From NCBI GenBank assembly GCA_002221725.1, contig NJFT01000049.1:1-64000 (forward strand): 64,000 nucleotides of DNA. Direction: 5' to 3'. A program made the position numbers and the translations under genes. Origin of the DNA: Scedosporium boydii. Taxonomy: Eukaryota > Ascomycota > Sordariomycetes > Microascales > Microascaceae. Of this stretch, positions 55,976 through 64,000 are shown in pieces. The notes beneath the pieces were generated by a model, which saw only the letters and a list, made by a program, of their open reading frames with translations, was not told the DNA's origin and did not search any database. The stretch's first letter is position 1; the number at the start of each line of letters is the position of its first letter.

Positions 55976-56974
55976 TTTGGCAGTAGTAATTGGTCGCTGG
56001 TGTTCCTCAAGTCGGCGACGACGGAGTGTTGACCACATCAAGTATTCAAATTTGATTCTCGAGCTGGGCACGATATTTATATCGTTCTCTGCCAAGAAAA
56101 TCATCTAACCAAACTTCGGACGAATGTCAAGCCGACATTTCGAAGTGGTCGCCATTGCTTTAATCGGCGGTGGGGTCCTCAGATGGCGAAGATGCAAAGG
56201 GACTAATCTAGTCACAAATGAGGAGTTATACAGATCTTCACATGGCTTAGAATACCGAGGTCTAAAAGAGAAGGCCAGAAAGTTGGGACGCGTTGGAGGA
56301 ATCGTAAGCTGAGTTAAGCCCTTCTCTCAGCGATCTAGAAGTACTCGCATATGTTATCCGAGTTTCGAATAACCTCTTACGCGGACCGTCCCATCGCTCA
56401 ATGAAGGCGTAGAATCCCCGGTGATAGCCGAGCCTCCTCCCAATACTAGATTCTTGGAATAATTCGGGAACAGTCTTATTCTATTAAATTATCCAGCACT
56501 GGGAAGCCATATAGATTGTATTATTTGATATCTTGAATCTGTGTACTTCCTGGGGAAGGCTCTTGGTGATGGGTCTAGGGATGGTAGTATATCAATCAAT
56601 GACTCTAAGGTCCTGTTAATGCAGGGGAGCTGGAGTTTGTAGGTCGGTCTTCTCTCCTGCTGCTGTGCTGACATTAATTGTTGTATGCGGCACAGCAACG
56701 AATTGGGGGCTTTGGGAGGTGGGCATTATAGTGGTCACGTGCTTATGGTGCCGCCATTCGCCATCGCAACATCGCAACAGTTTGTTACTCTTCATCTCCA
56801 AACCAGGGTCTTTTCTGTTTCTTCCTTTCTTCCTTTCTACATCTAGGTCTCGGCGCTAGGCTTTTCAATCAAATCTGGGCATTACACTTGCGCCCGATCC
56901 CCACTAGACAAGTTCCGCACTTCATCAGCCTGAACCCTGCCTCCATTCCCAGCAGCCATGCGCTTGTGTAGAAC
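55976..56974. other. Divergent intergenic region between GPI-type protein and zinc-cluster gene
   Basis: About 1 kb with no gene I can support. I did not find the TCGGCTACTT word here by eye. A CT-rich leader (about 56800-56850) precedes the transcription factor ATG. Confidence 0.4.
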
Positions 56975-59533
56975 ATGCCTTCGTTAGAGAGTTCCGACGG
57001 GGCGCCTCGATCCCGACGAACACGTGCGAAACAGGCATGCAAGAATTGCAACTCACGCCGCGTGCGCTGTAACGTTCACGCAACGAAACCTTGCTCCAAT
57101 TGCGCAACAGCCCACATTGCCTGCGAGGTGCCCGTGTCCAAGAGGGGGAAGTGGGTGCAACAAAGCGCGAGCGTTGCGCCATGGATAGCTCCGTAATGAA
57201 TAACGAACCAAGACTCTAACATCCCTCCTTCGTAGGTATCAACGAAAGCGAAGCCAAAATCCGCGCCTGGAAGCTGCGCTGCCTGCCCATTCGGACCCAT
57301 CACCTGGCAACCTCGGGGCTCAACTCCCACTCGAGATTGACGATGGTGGCGCGGCAGGGCAGAGTCCGGGCGATATAGATTACCGTGATGTCGAGGATCA
57401 CCTTTCTGGTAGCACCACGCAGATTGGAACGCCTTCAACGCCCCTAGCACCCCTGCCTGCGTCGCGAGTGGGCGAGTCTCAGACAATAGATAGAACCTTG
57501 TTTTTTGGCGAGTCCAACATCTTGACCTGCGTTGCCGGTCAGAGGTTCGGCGTACCCCTGCCTCCCAACGTTTCCACCCAGCCAAAGAACAGGCTGGTCT
57601 ATCCCATATCTGATGCCATTAATACCAAGGCTTGGAAACTCTCCACGATGCGGAATCTACCGGTTAGTTCGTTGAGGTACGAATATCTACAAGCTGAAGG
57701 CGCTTTCACATTTCCCGACTCGGCGGTTTGCCTGGAAGTATTACGAGCATACTTCCACTGGTTCCACCCATGCTTTCCGGTCCTCGATAGGGCGGAGACG
57801 GCTCGGATGTTTGAGGCCGGCGAACTGTCTCCGTTGCTCTTCCAGGCAATCCTGTTCATTGGCAGTAGCTATTGCGAAGAGGAGACTGTCCGTAGCATGG
57901 GATTCAAGGACCGCCCCGAGACGAAGGCCGCGCTCTACCATCGTGTTCGGCTTCTCTACGACGCCGACTGGGAGTCCAATAAAGTGGCCGTTCTCCAGTC
58001 ATTATTCCTTACTAGTTTCTGGCGAGCGGGACCGCTCAACGAGAAGAACACTCGGTACTGGCTGGGAGCTGCAATCAGTCTCGCTCAGACTCGCGGGTTC
58101 CACAGAGCGTGAGTCATTTTCCTATAGAAGAATCTGAAATGTGTTACTGAAATACGACCCAAGGGTGCACGGCTCCACAGTAAGCGCGAATGAAGCGAAG
58201 ATGCGGAGACGAATATGGTGGTCTATATACGTATGGCTTACTACAGGCCTCCAAGTAAACGTCAATCCGAACTGACAGGACTCTTTGTTTCAGGTTCGGG
58301 ATCGTCAATCCTCAGCTTCGCTAGGCTTGCCAAGTCGAATACGCGACGAGGACTGTGATGTCGAAATGCTTAGCCCTCCAGATCTCGAGGAGATCGAGGG
58401 CATCGGCTCGGATATCTTTGGCACTGGAGAGCCAGGACATGTTATATATGCCCTGGAAATGGCGAAGCTAGCCAAAATACGTACGTTTTAACCCCCCAGC
58501 TAACATTACATTTACATCCATCCATACCCATCACTAACCCGTGCGCCAATAGTTGGCAATATCATAACCAACCAGTTTACCCCTGGCACCAGCCATCTCG
58601 ACAAGAATCAGAGAACAAGCCTTCTAGATGCATTGGTAAGGTGGAAATCTGAGTTGCCGGGCAGCTTGGGCGAATGCGAATCGGAAAATAGACCAGGCAT
58701 GATCTGGACTTACCTGCTCCACCTCTATTACAAGTAAGTTTCCACGCTCCATCAACGTGTGCCGTTTTGGGATTCAGTGCGCTGACGTATGATAGTAACC
58801 TGCTGATCCTCCTGCACCGGCGTGCGTACGTGAGACCTCAGGATGAGTCCGATACTCAGGCCGGTGAAGTTGCTCTCCGAGCAGCGTGTCGGATCACGCG
58901 AATTGTCGAAGACATGCTGTCCTCGGACTTGATTAGGTTTGGGCAATTGCATGTGTAAGAAAGTTTCTGGGAAGACTTTAACATACTAGGAATCGACTAA
59001 TTTTCTTCTTCACTAGGATAACGAGCCTCTTCTCGTCGCTTTGCATCCATACCATCAGCCTTCAACGATCCAAGGATACCGCACGGAGGCTGGCGGAACA
59101 CAGAGCCCAAATGAGTCTGCTTGGTTTGAAGGAGATACAAAAGTACTGGGAAGTCAACAACCTCGTATTGGAGTTATTCTTTCAGTATCTGGACGAGTCA
59201 ACGGCGAAGAGGCTCCGCGCGTCAGAGATGGAACCAACTTCTGACACAGCAACGGCAGCGAACAATCCTGTTGTGCAGGCGACGGGACACAGCTCATCAA
59301 GTGTTGGCGACATGACGACCATGGATGTCAGCACCGCGGCCGATGACAACGATGACGCAACACTTGGCACGTATCCGACCATGGGTCAAGATTCATTATG
59401 CTTTGTTACACCATCCAATATCCTGTGTCAGAATAGCACATCGGACCCGTATGCCTTCCTCGCGGATTCCGAGGCTCGCGTTAATGATGGGCTAGATATG
59501 CTGGGACTACAATTTCTTCAACGCTGTCTTTAG
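56975..59533 (+). CDS. Zn(2)-Cys(6) transcription factor with Fungal_trans domain
   Basis: A 719-residue protein on seven exons: 56975-57149, 57236-58108, 58164-58230, 58294-58480, 58553-58733, 58796-58955 and 59017-59533. The N-terminus has the binuclear cluster C-x2-C-x6-C-x7-C-x2-C-x6-C beginning at ACKNCNSRRVRC, followed by a basic KYQRKR linker. The middle homology region has EVLRAYFHWFHPCFPVLDR, FQAILFIGSSYCEEETVRSM, YWLGAAISLAQTRGFHR, RRRIWWSIYVRDRQSSASLG and LPSRIRDEDCDVEML. This wording is close to the CTF1/Fungal_trans group that includes regulators of cutinase and fatty-acid genes. It sits between the acyl-CoA dehydrogenase and CoA-transferase/hydratase genes, so a role as their activator is a reasonable inference. 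Confidence 0.92.
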
Positions 59534-59849
59534 AAGATCCACGAAGAGCGCCCGCTGTACGGAATTGGAGTATGAGCATCAGGATATTTTTGGGCTTCGA
59601 GCCATTTCCTTATGCATCGATTCATCATAAAGTAGATAGACCTACTATATAATTATAACAAGGAGCGACGGGGCGAGTGATTCAATACTAATGACGACTT
59701 ATTGTCGCTCTCTTGCATTCATAATCAACCAACAACATTGGTCGTTATCGACTTGCCATCGAAGTACTCGTCGACTCACTAGCGAGCACTCTCTTTCCCT
59801 TAGATGCTCTGGCGAGAGTCAGACGGTTGGCTTAATAAAGTTCTAGTCA
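59534..59849. other. Convergent intergenic region, nothing seen
   Basis: Between the 3' ends of the transcription factor and CoA-transferase genes. Confidence 0.4.
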
Positions 59850-61172
59850 CTATTTCGAGTCTCTCCAGCCTATTTCTGCTAGTATCACCGTGTTGTGCTC
59901 GCCCACTTTAGGTACGGGGTCCATACGCGGCCTCTGTCCGTTCGCAGTCGCAACAGAAGAGAGACCGGGCGGGATAAGGGCCGGAACGGGGCCAATCGGG
60001 GTGTTGACCTCGGTCCAACGGTTGCGGGCGCGAAGTTGTGGATGATCCCATACACCCTGCATGTCGTTGACGTTGGCATTGGCAATGCCTGCCTCATCCA
60101 GCCGCGCCACGGCCTCAGACGCCGCCATTTTAGAGAGAGAGTCGAGAATAATTGGGCGTAATTCGGCACGGTTCTTGGCGCGAAGGGAGTTGTTGGCGAA
60201 GCGTGGGTCGGCGGCGAGAGCCACATCGCCGAGGATCTTATCGCAAAATGAAGTCCACTCCCGCTCGTTTTGGATGCCAAGCATGACAGACTGTCCATCG
60301 CCGGTCTCAAATGAGCCGTACGGGTAGATGGTTGCGTGTGCGGCGCCGACGGGTTTGGGACCGGATGCATTCTTGTAGGCGTAGTACATCGGGAAACCCA
60401 TCCATTCAACCATGCTCTCGAGCATCGAGATATCGATCTTGGAGCCTCGGCCAGTCTTTTGGCGCTGGAGAATGGCAGCCAGGATGTTGCTGTATGCGTA
60501 CATGCCGGCAGCAATGTCTGCGATGGAGATGCCCACCTTAGCCGGCGCAGTGGGACTACCGGTGACCGACAACATGCCTGCTTCGCTTTGAATAAGGAGG
60601 TCGTAGGCCTTCTTGCTCTTGTACGGCCCGTCTTGCCCATACCCGGAGATATCGCAGACGATCAGCTTGGGATGCTGGGATTTCAAGGCCTCATAGGATA
60701 GACCCATCCGCTCAGCTGCCCCCGGCGCCAGGTTCTGGACAAATACGTCCGTCTTCCCGAGGAGCTTCTTCAGCGCCGCAAGGTCCTTGGCCTGCTTTAG
60801 ATCCAACGCCAAACTCTCCTTGGAGCGGTTCGTCCACACGAAATGGGAGGCGAGCCCGTCCACCCGGGTATCGTAGTCCCGCGCAAAATCGCCGACATTG
60901 GGGCGCTCGACTTTGATCACTCGTGCTCCGAGGTCTGCCAGTTGTCTGGTGCAATATGGTGCTGCGATCGCTTGCTCGATACTGACAACTGTTATCCCGT
61001 CGAGAGGGCGAGGGGCAGTTGTGGAAGGTGATGATGACCCGCTTCTACGGTGGCATGTTGATGACAAGCATCGTATTTGAGTCGGATAGTGTTGCGCGGC
61101 TGCCGGGCTCTGGAAATGCTGGCTCCTACCGAAGCAAGTGCGTATAAGGCCGGAACTCCGTGACGTGCTCAT
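59850..61172 (-). CDS. Family III CoA-transferase (CaiB/BaiF), mitochondrial
   Basis: A 440-residue single-exon protein. The first 50 residues are Ser/Arg/His-rich without acids, a typical mitochondrial leader. The CaiB/BaiF fold follows: DGITVVSIEQAIAAPYCTRQ, LADLGARVIKVERPNVGDFA, FVWTNRSKESLALDLKQ, NLAPGAAERMGLSYEAL, CDISGYGQDGPYKSKKAYDL (Asp of AYD is in the position of the family nucleophile), SVTGSPTAPAKVGISIADIA, and GRGSKIDISMLESMVEWM. Such enzymes move CoA between acids without free intermediates. Fungal relatives include itaconate/succinyl-CoA type transferases. The divergent hydratase next door shares a 496-bp promoter with it and fits the next step. The exact acid cannot be told from sequence. 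Confidence 0.92.
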   Translation of the reverse strand: MSTSRSSGLIRTCFGRSQHFQSPAAAQHYPTQIRCLSSTCHRRSGSSSPSTTAPRPLDGITVVSIEQAIAAPYCTRQLADLGARVIKVERPNVGDFARDYDTRVDGLASHFVWTNRSKESLALDLKQAKDLAALKKLLGKTDVFVQNLAPGAAERMGLSYEALKSQHPKLIVCDISGYGQDGPYKSKKAYDLLIQSEAGMLSVTGSPTAPAKVGISIADIAAGMYAYSNILAAILQRQKTGRGSKIDISMLESMVEWMGFPMYYAYKNASGPKPVGAAHATIYPYGSFETGDGQSVMLGIQNEREWTSFCDKILGDVALAADPRFANNSLRAKNRAELRPIILDSLSKMAASEAVARLDEAGIANANVNDMQGVWDHPQLRARNRWTEVNTPIGPVPALIPPGLSSVATANGQRPRMDPVPKVGEHNTVILAEIGWRDSK

Positions 61173-61291
61173 CGTGATGTGATGTCCTGATTAATACTCT
61201 CTAAATGTAACACGTAGAAAGCCACGACCACTTATAGCGATGTAACTCGGCAGATTTGAGACCGAAAGAAAGCTTTATGTTTGGCGAGTCC

Positions 61292-61381
61292 GAGTCGGCT
61301 ACTTAGAGCTTGAGGTGCTCAATGCAACCCTCTCCACCTTGGCGCTCACCTTTAGCTCTCTTGATTTGAAGTAGCCGACTC
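61292..61381. promoter_or_regulatory. 13-bp inverted repeat in the shared CoA-transferase/hydratase promoter
   Basis: GAGTCGGCTACTT at 61292-61304 and its exact reverse complement AAGTAGCCGACTC at 61369-61381, separated by 64 bases. It lies 120-210 bases upstream of the CoA-transferase ATG and 290-380 bases upstream of the hydratase ATG. The core TCGGCTACTT recurs upstream of the acyl-CoA dehydrogenase. Confidence 0.55.
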
Positions 61382-61668
61382 TCGGCAATATGCGTGCTGT
61401 CAACGAATCGGATCCACTAGCTGCATTCGGGAACTTTCAGTTGGTTTCGGCGTTATTCATCGAGCAACCGGAAACAACAAAAACAATGATCGTTCTATGA
61501 CTTCACCAAGAGCATTTGGGTGCGTAGTTCAATTATCGCTGGTCGCAGCAAATAGATATAGCTCCTAGAAGTCTATTATTAAGGTCCTGCAAATTGAGAC
61601 TCGCCCAAGTCATTCGCAAAGCTTTCCCTACAGCACCTTTTTGCGCAACCATAAACTCTTCTCATCGA

Positions 61669-62734
61669 ATGTTCCCGACCGCCGCAAGGTCCGTCGGCCT
61701 TAGCCATGAAATTGCCCGCAACTTTCTCGCCCACTCACAACGCCGTGGTCCGCTAGTTCAGAAACAGCTCCTCGACGCCAATCAGCTCCAGCGTCTATGC
61801 CAGACATTAGGTCGGGAGGAACTCCTCCGCGGATTCTCCGTGACGGACGGCCCGCTGGCAAACAGGACTCCACTGCCCCCGGGCTACCACCTGGTGTACT
61901 TTACACCGTCGAGTTTCGAGACGGAGCTTGGCCGCGACGGCACTGACCGGACTTTTAACCCGTCGGCGCCGTTCACCAGGCGCATGTGGGCGGGCGGAGA
62001 GATTGTTTGGCTCGGCGACAACGTTTTGCGCGTGGGTCAGACGGTGACGGAGACGACGACTGTGGTGAAAGCGGAAGCGAAGAAGACGCGGGACGGACTG
62101 GATATGATTGTTGTTGGCGTAGAGAAGAAATTCGATAACGAAAACGGCACTTCTCTGGTGGACAGAAGGTAGGTCACACCCCGCTCACTCCTCACACAGA
62201 GACTCGGGGACCAGTTACTGACGGAGACGACAGAGACTGGCTGTTTCGGCCCGAACTGACAGAGGCCCCAGCGCTGATCCCACGAGGTGAAGCAAAGCCT
62301 TTTCCTAGTGGTATGATATACACTCACAGCCCAGTGAGCCCTAGGCGCGTAGATCTCATCTAACCTCTGAACGACCAGGAACGCATACCCGCGACTTCAT
62401 GCAAACTCCAATCAGCCTCTTCCGCTTCTCAGCCTTGACTTTCAACGCGCACATGATCCACTACTCGAAACAATGGTGCCGCGAAGTAGAAGGCCACCGA
62501 GACATCGTCGTGCACGGTCCCTTGAACCTTGTAAACATGCTTGACCTTTGGCGTGACAGCAGAGGGGTGAAGGGGAGCGTGGTCCCTAGGCGTATTAGCT
62601 ATCGAGCCATGTCTCCAATCTACGTTGGTGAGCCCTATAGAGCTGTGCTAGAGGGATCCGAGGCTGAACAGGCGGAGGTGAAGTTCTGGACGGAAGATGG
62701 GAGGCTAGCCATGCAAGGAGCTATTCTACCTTGA
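61669..62734 (+). CDS. MaoC/HTD2-type hydratase, mesaconyl/itaconyl-CoA hydratase-like
   Basis: A 310-residue protein on exons 61669-62168, 62234-62310 and 62379-62734. I chose ATG 61669; the frame extends upstream without ATG. Features are PLPPGYHLVYFTPSSFETEL, RRMWAGGEIVWLGDNVLRVG, a middle exon with RDWLFRPEL, and LFRFSALTFNAHMIHYSKQW ... VVHGPLNLVNMLDLWRD. These are the double hot-dog features of HTD2 and mesaconyl-C4-CoA hydratase-like proteins. In the active-site segment relatives mostly read NAHRIHYD; here it is NAHMIHYS, so the Arg and Asp positions have changed while Asn and both His remain. It hydrates an enoyl-CoA, plausibly the product of the neighbouring CoA-transferase. A mitochondrial leader is possible but not clear. 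Confidence 0.85.
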
Positions 62735-62931
62735 AAGCGCCGTTTCTCATCAAATCACGCGACAACAGTAAGATCCTTAGTAGTAGGGACAAAAAGACCA
62801 AAAGTATATAAATTTATACACCTAGCCGATTGAGAAATGGTACCTGTAGCTTAGTTAATGTAGTCGCGAGTGTTAGCTAGCGAGTGCTGGCGAAGTTGGC
62901 AGCCTGACAAGCACACTCATATGCCACTTGC

Positions 62932-64000
62932 CTATACGCCCAAGTACTCATTTCTTCCAGGCCTACTCTTGCCTCCCCGCGACTTTAACCCCCAATACAG
63001 CAAGACCAGCGCTGTGAGGCCGCACGTCGACCCAACCCATATCACAAGATACGGCGACACAATTCGGTCACTGTCCTCGGGGATCCATTTGAAAAAAGGC
63101 ATAGAGAAGAACGTCTTCTCAACAAAGAAAATTAGTATTAGATCAGCGTAGCAGAACTGCTGCAGGGAACTCACCGCAAGAGACATTCCCGGCAGGAATA
63201 ACATGCCGAGGAAAGCCATGGTCTTCATCCGCCTACTGTCCCTTGATGTGTGTTCTGCGATAATCATGTTCGCCCTTGCATCCTTGCGCGAATAGTGGTT
63301 CCATTCCTGTCATGAAGTGCCGCGATTAGTGCTTGTATCCAAAACGTGGGAAAGCTTTGGCATTCAGGGATAATACCATTTGCGTAGCTAAGGACATGGC
63401 TCCTAGAAGGGTTTCGAATTGACTAACCTTACTATCCAACTCGTCTATCATCTCCCTCAATCTCGCCTCAATCCTCTCCCCGGCTCCTCGTTCGTTAACG
63501 TATGTGTCCTCTTTATTATCTTGCACAATTGGATAGTACGTTTTTGATATCCATTCCGAGTGCTCTACCATTCGTCTGAGCTGTGCCTTCATGCCCTCCA
63601 GCCCTGTCTTCCGCAAGCACGCAGTCATCCAAATGTCGGTAGCTGCAGAGTCAGTGAATTGGGAGCCAATCTCCTCCGCGAGTTCCGGTGATTTCTTAGA
63701 GAAGCTATCGGCAGTCTGCTGCTCAGCTCGTTCCCTGGGTGGCTTCTCGTCGGAATGGAATTTGCGTTTCAGATAGTTTACCCTCTCGTAAACCTTGCAT
63801 TTTTGCTCGTCAAAATTATCAAGGAGTCGTCGCCTCTCCAGCTCTACAAAGACCATGGGGAGCAATAGAGGATGCAGTGCTGTGTCAGATTGGGCAATCT
63901 GGTTTATAAACCTTTTGGCGTCATGAAAAGTCCCCGGGGTACCCCCATAGATGATACCACACGTCTTCCCCGAGGACGGAAAGCTCGTCACCGACATGAC
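62932..64000 (-). CDS. Fungal membrane protein, CorA-like C-terminal half (5' end beyond window)
   Basis: The 3' part of a gene reading in from the window edge: exons 64000-63377, 63306-63175 and 63117-62932. The first exon is hydrophilic and helical (LELERRRLLDNFDEQKCKV-like segments, a probable coiled coil at SKVSQFETLLGAMSLATQM). The second starts EWNHYSRKDARANMIIAEHT, then RRMKTMAFLGMLFLPGMSLA and FFSMPFFKWIP, and ends with a second membrane helix (LVIWVGSTCGLTALVLLYWG). This 'D-S-R-R-MKT-x-A ... LPG ... FSMPFF' arrangement with two terminal helices is common in fungal CorA-like proteins. An ATG at 63997 is visible but may be internal. The last intron (57 nt, 63174-63118) has no stop and a multiple of three, so its retention would also be in frame. 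Confidence 0.7.

Noticed and set aside
1..64000. CRISPR arrays or bacterial-type operons
   Set aside because: The sequence is eukaryotic with spliced genes; no spaced direct-repeat array was seen.

Overview
This is a window of nuclear genome from a filamentous ascomycete (Pezizomycotina). The evidence is short GT-AG introns of about 42-155 nt with internal CTAAC/CTAAT-like branch sites, and families typical of that group: a PTH11-like receptor, a HET-domain protein, an NRPS-like reductase, a vWFA/alpha-kinase, Zn(2)-Cys(6) factors and secreted glycoside hydrolases. AT-rich blocks crowded with TpA look like repeats eroded by RIP. The species cannot be named from the sequence. All gene models below were spliced by eye and each multi-exon model was checked to stay in frame.

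Layout. 0.7-12 kb: a PTH11-like 7TM gene; a GH43 gene intact except for one early stop codon; a large single-exon membrane protein; then two decayed genes standing back to back, a Fungal_trans-type transcription factor (minus) and a GH55 exo-beta-1,3-glucanase (plus). Both have lost their 5' ends at about 9.45-9.58 kb. 13-16 kb: a PD-(D/E)XK-like fungal protein and a small secreted SnoaL-like protein. 17.2-18.8 kb: AT-rich blocks holding a 452-bp solo LTR with a perfect 5-bp target-site duplication. 20-26 kb: an A-T-R adenylate-forming reductase and a vWFA/alpha-kinase protein. 28.6-39 kb: a Cys-rich small secreted protein, a CPSGW-type surface protein, an O-methyltransferase, a secreted aldose 1-epimerase with an acidic Glu/Pro repeat tail, a class I methyltransferase and a secreted beta-propeller. 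39-43 kb is nearly empty. 43-52 kb: class II aldolase, HET protein, GH3 beta-glucosidase.

52-63 kb is the most coherent region: an acyl-CoA dehydrogenase, a GPI-type secreted protein, a Zn(2)-Cys(6) regulator, a family III CoA-transferase and, divergent from it, a MaoC/HTD2-type hydratase. CoA-transferase plus mesaconyl/itaconyl-CoA-type hydratase is the core of fungal itaconate-type dicarboxylate catabolism. A 10-bp word, TCGGCTACTT, occurs once upstream of the dehydrogenase and twice, as a 13-bp inverted repeat, in the shared CoA-transferase/hydratase promoter. This suggests a small regulon run by the neighbouring zinc-cluster factor. The window ends inside a membrane protein gene.
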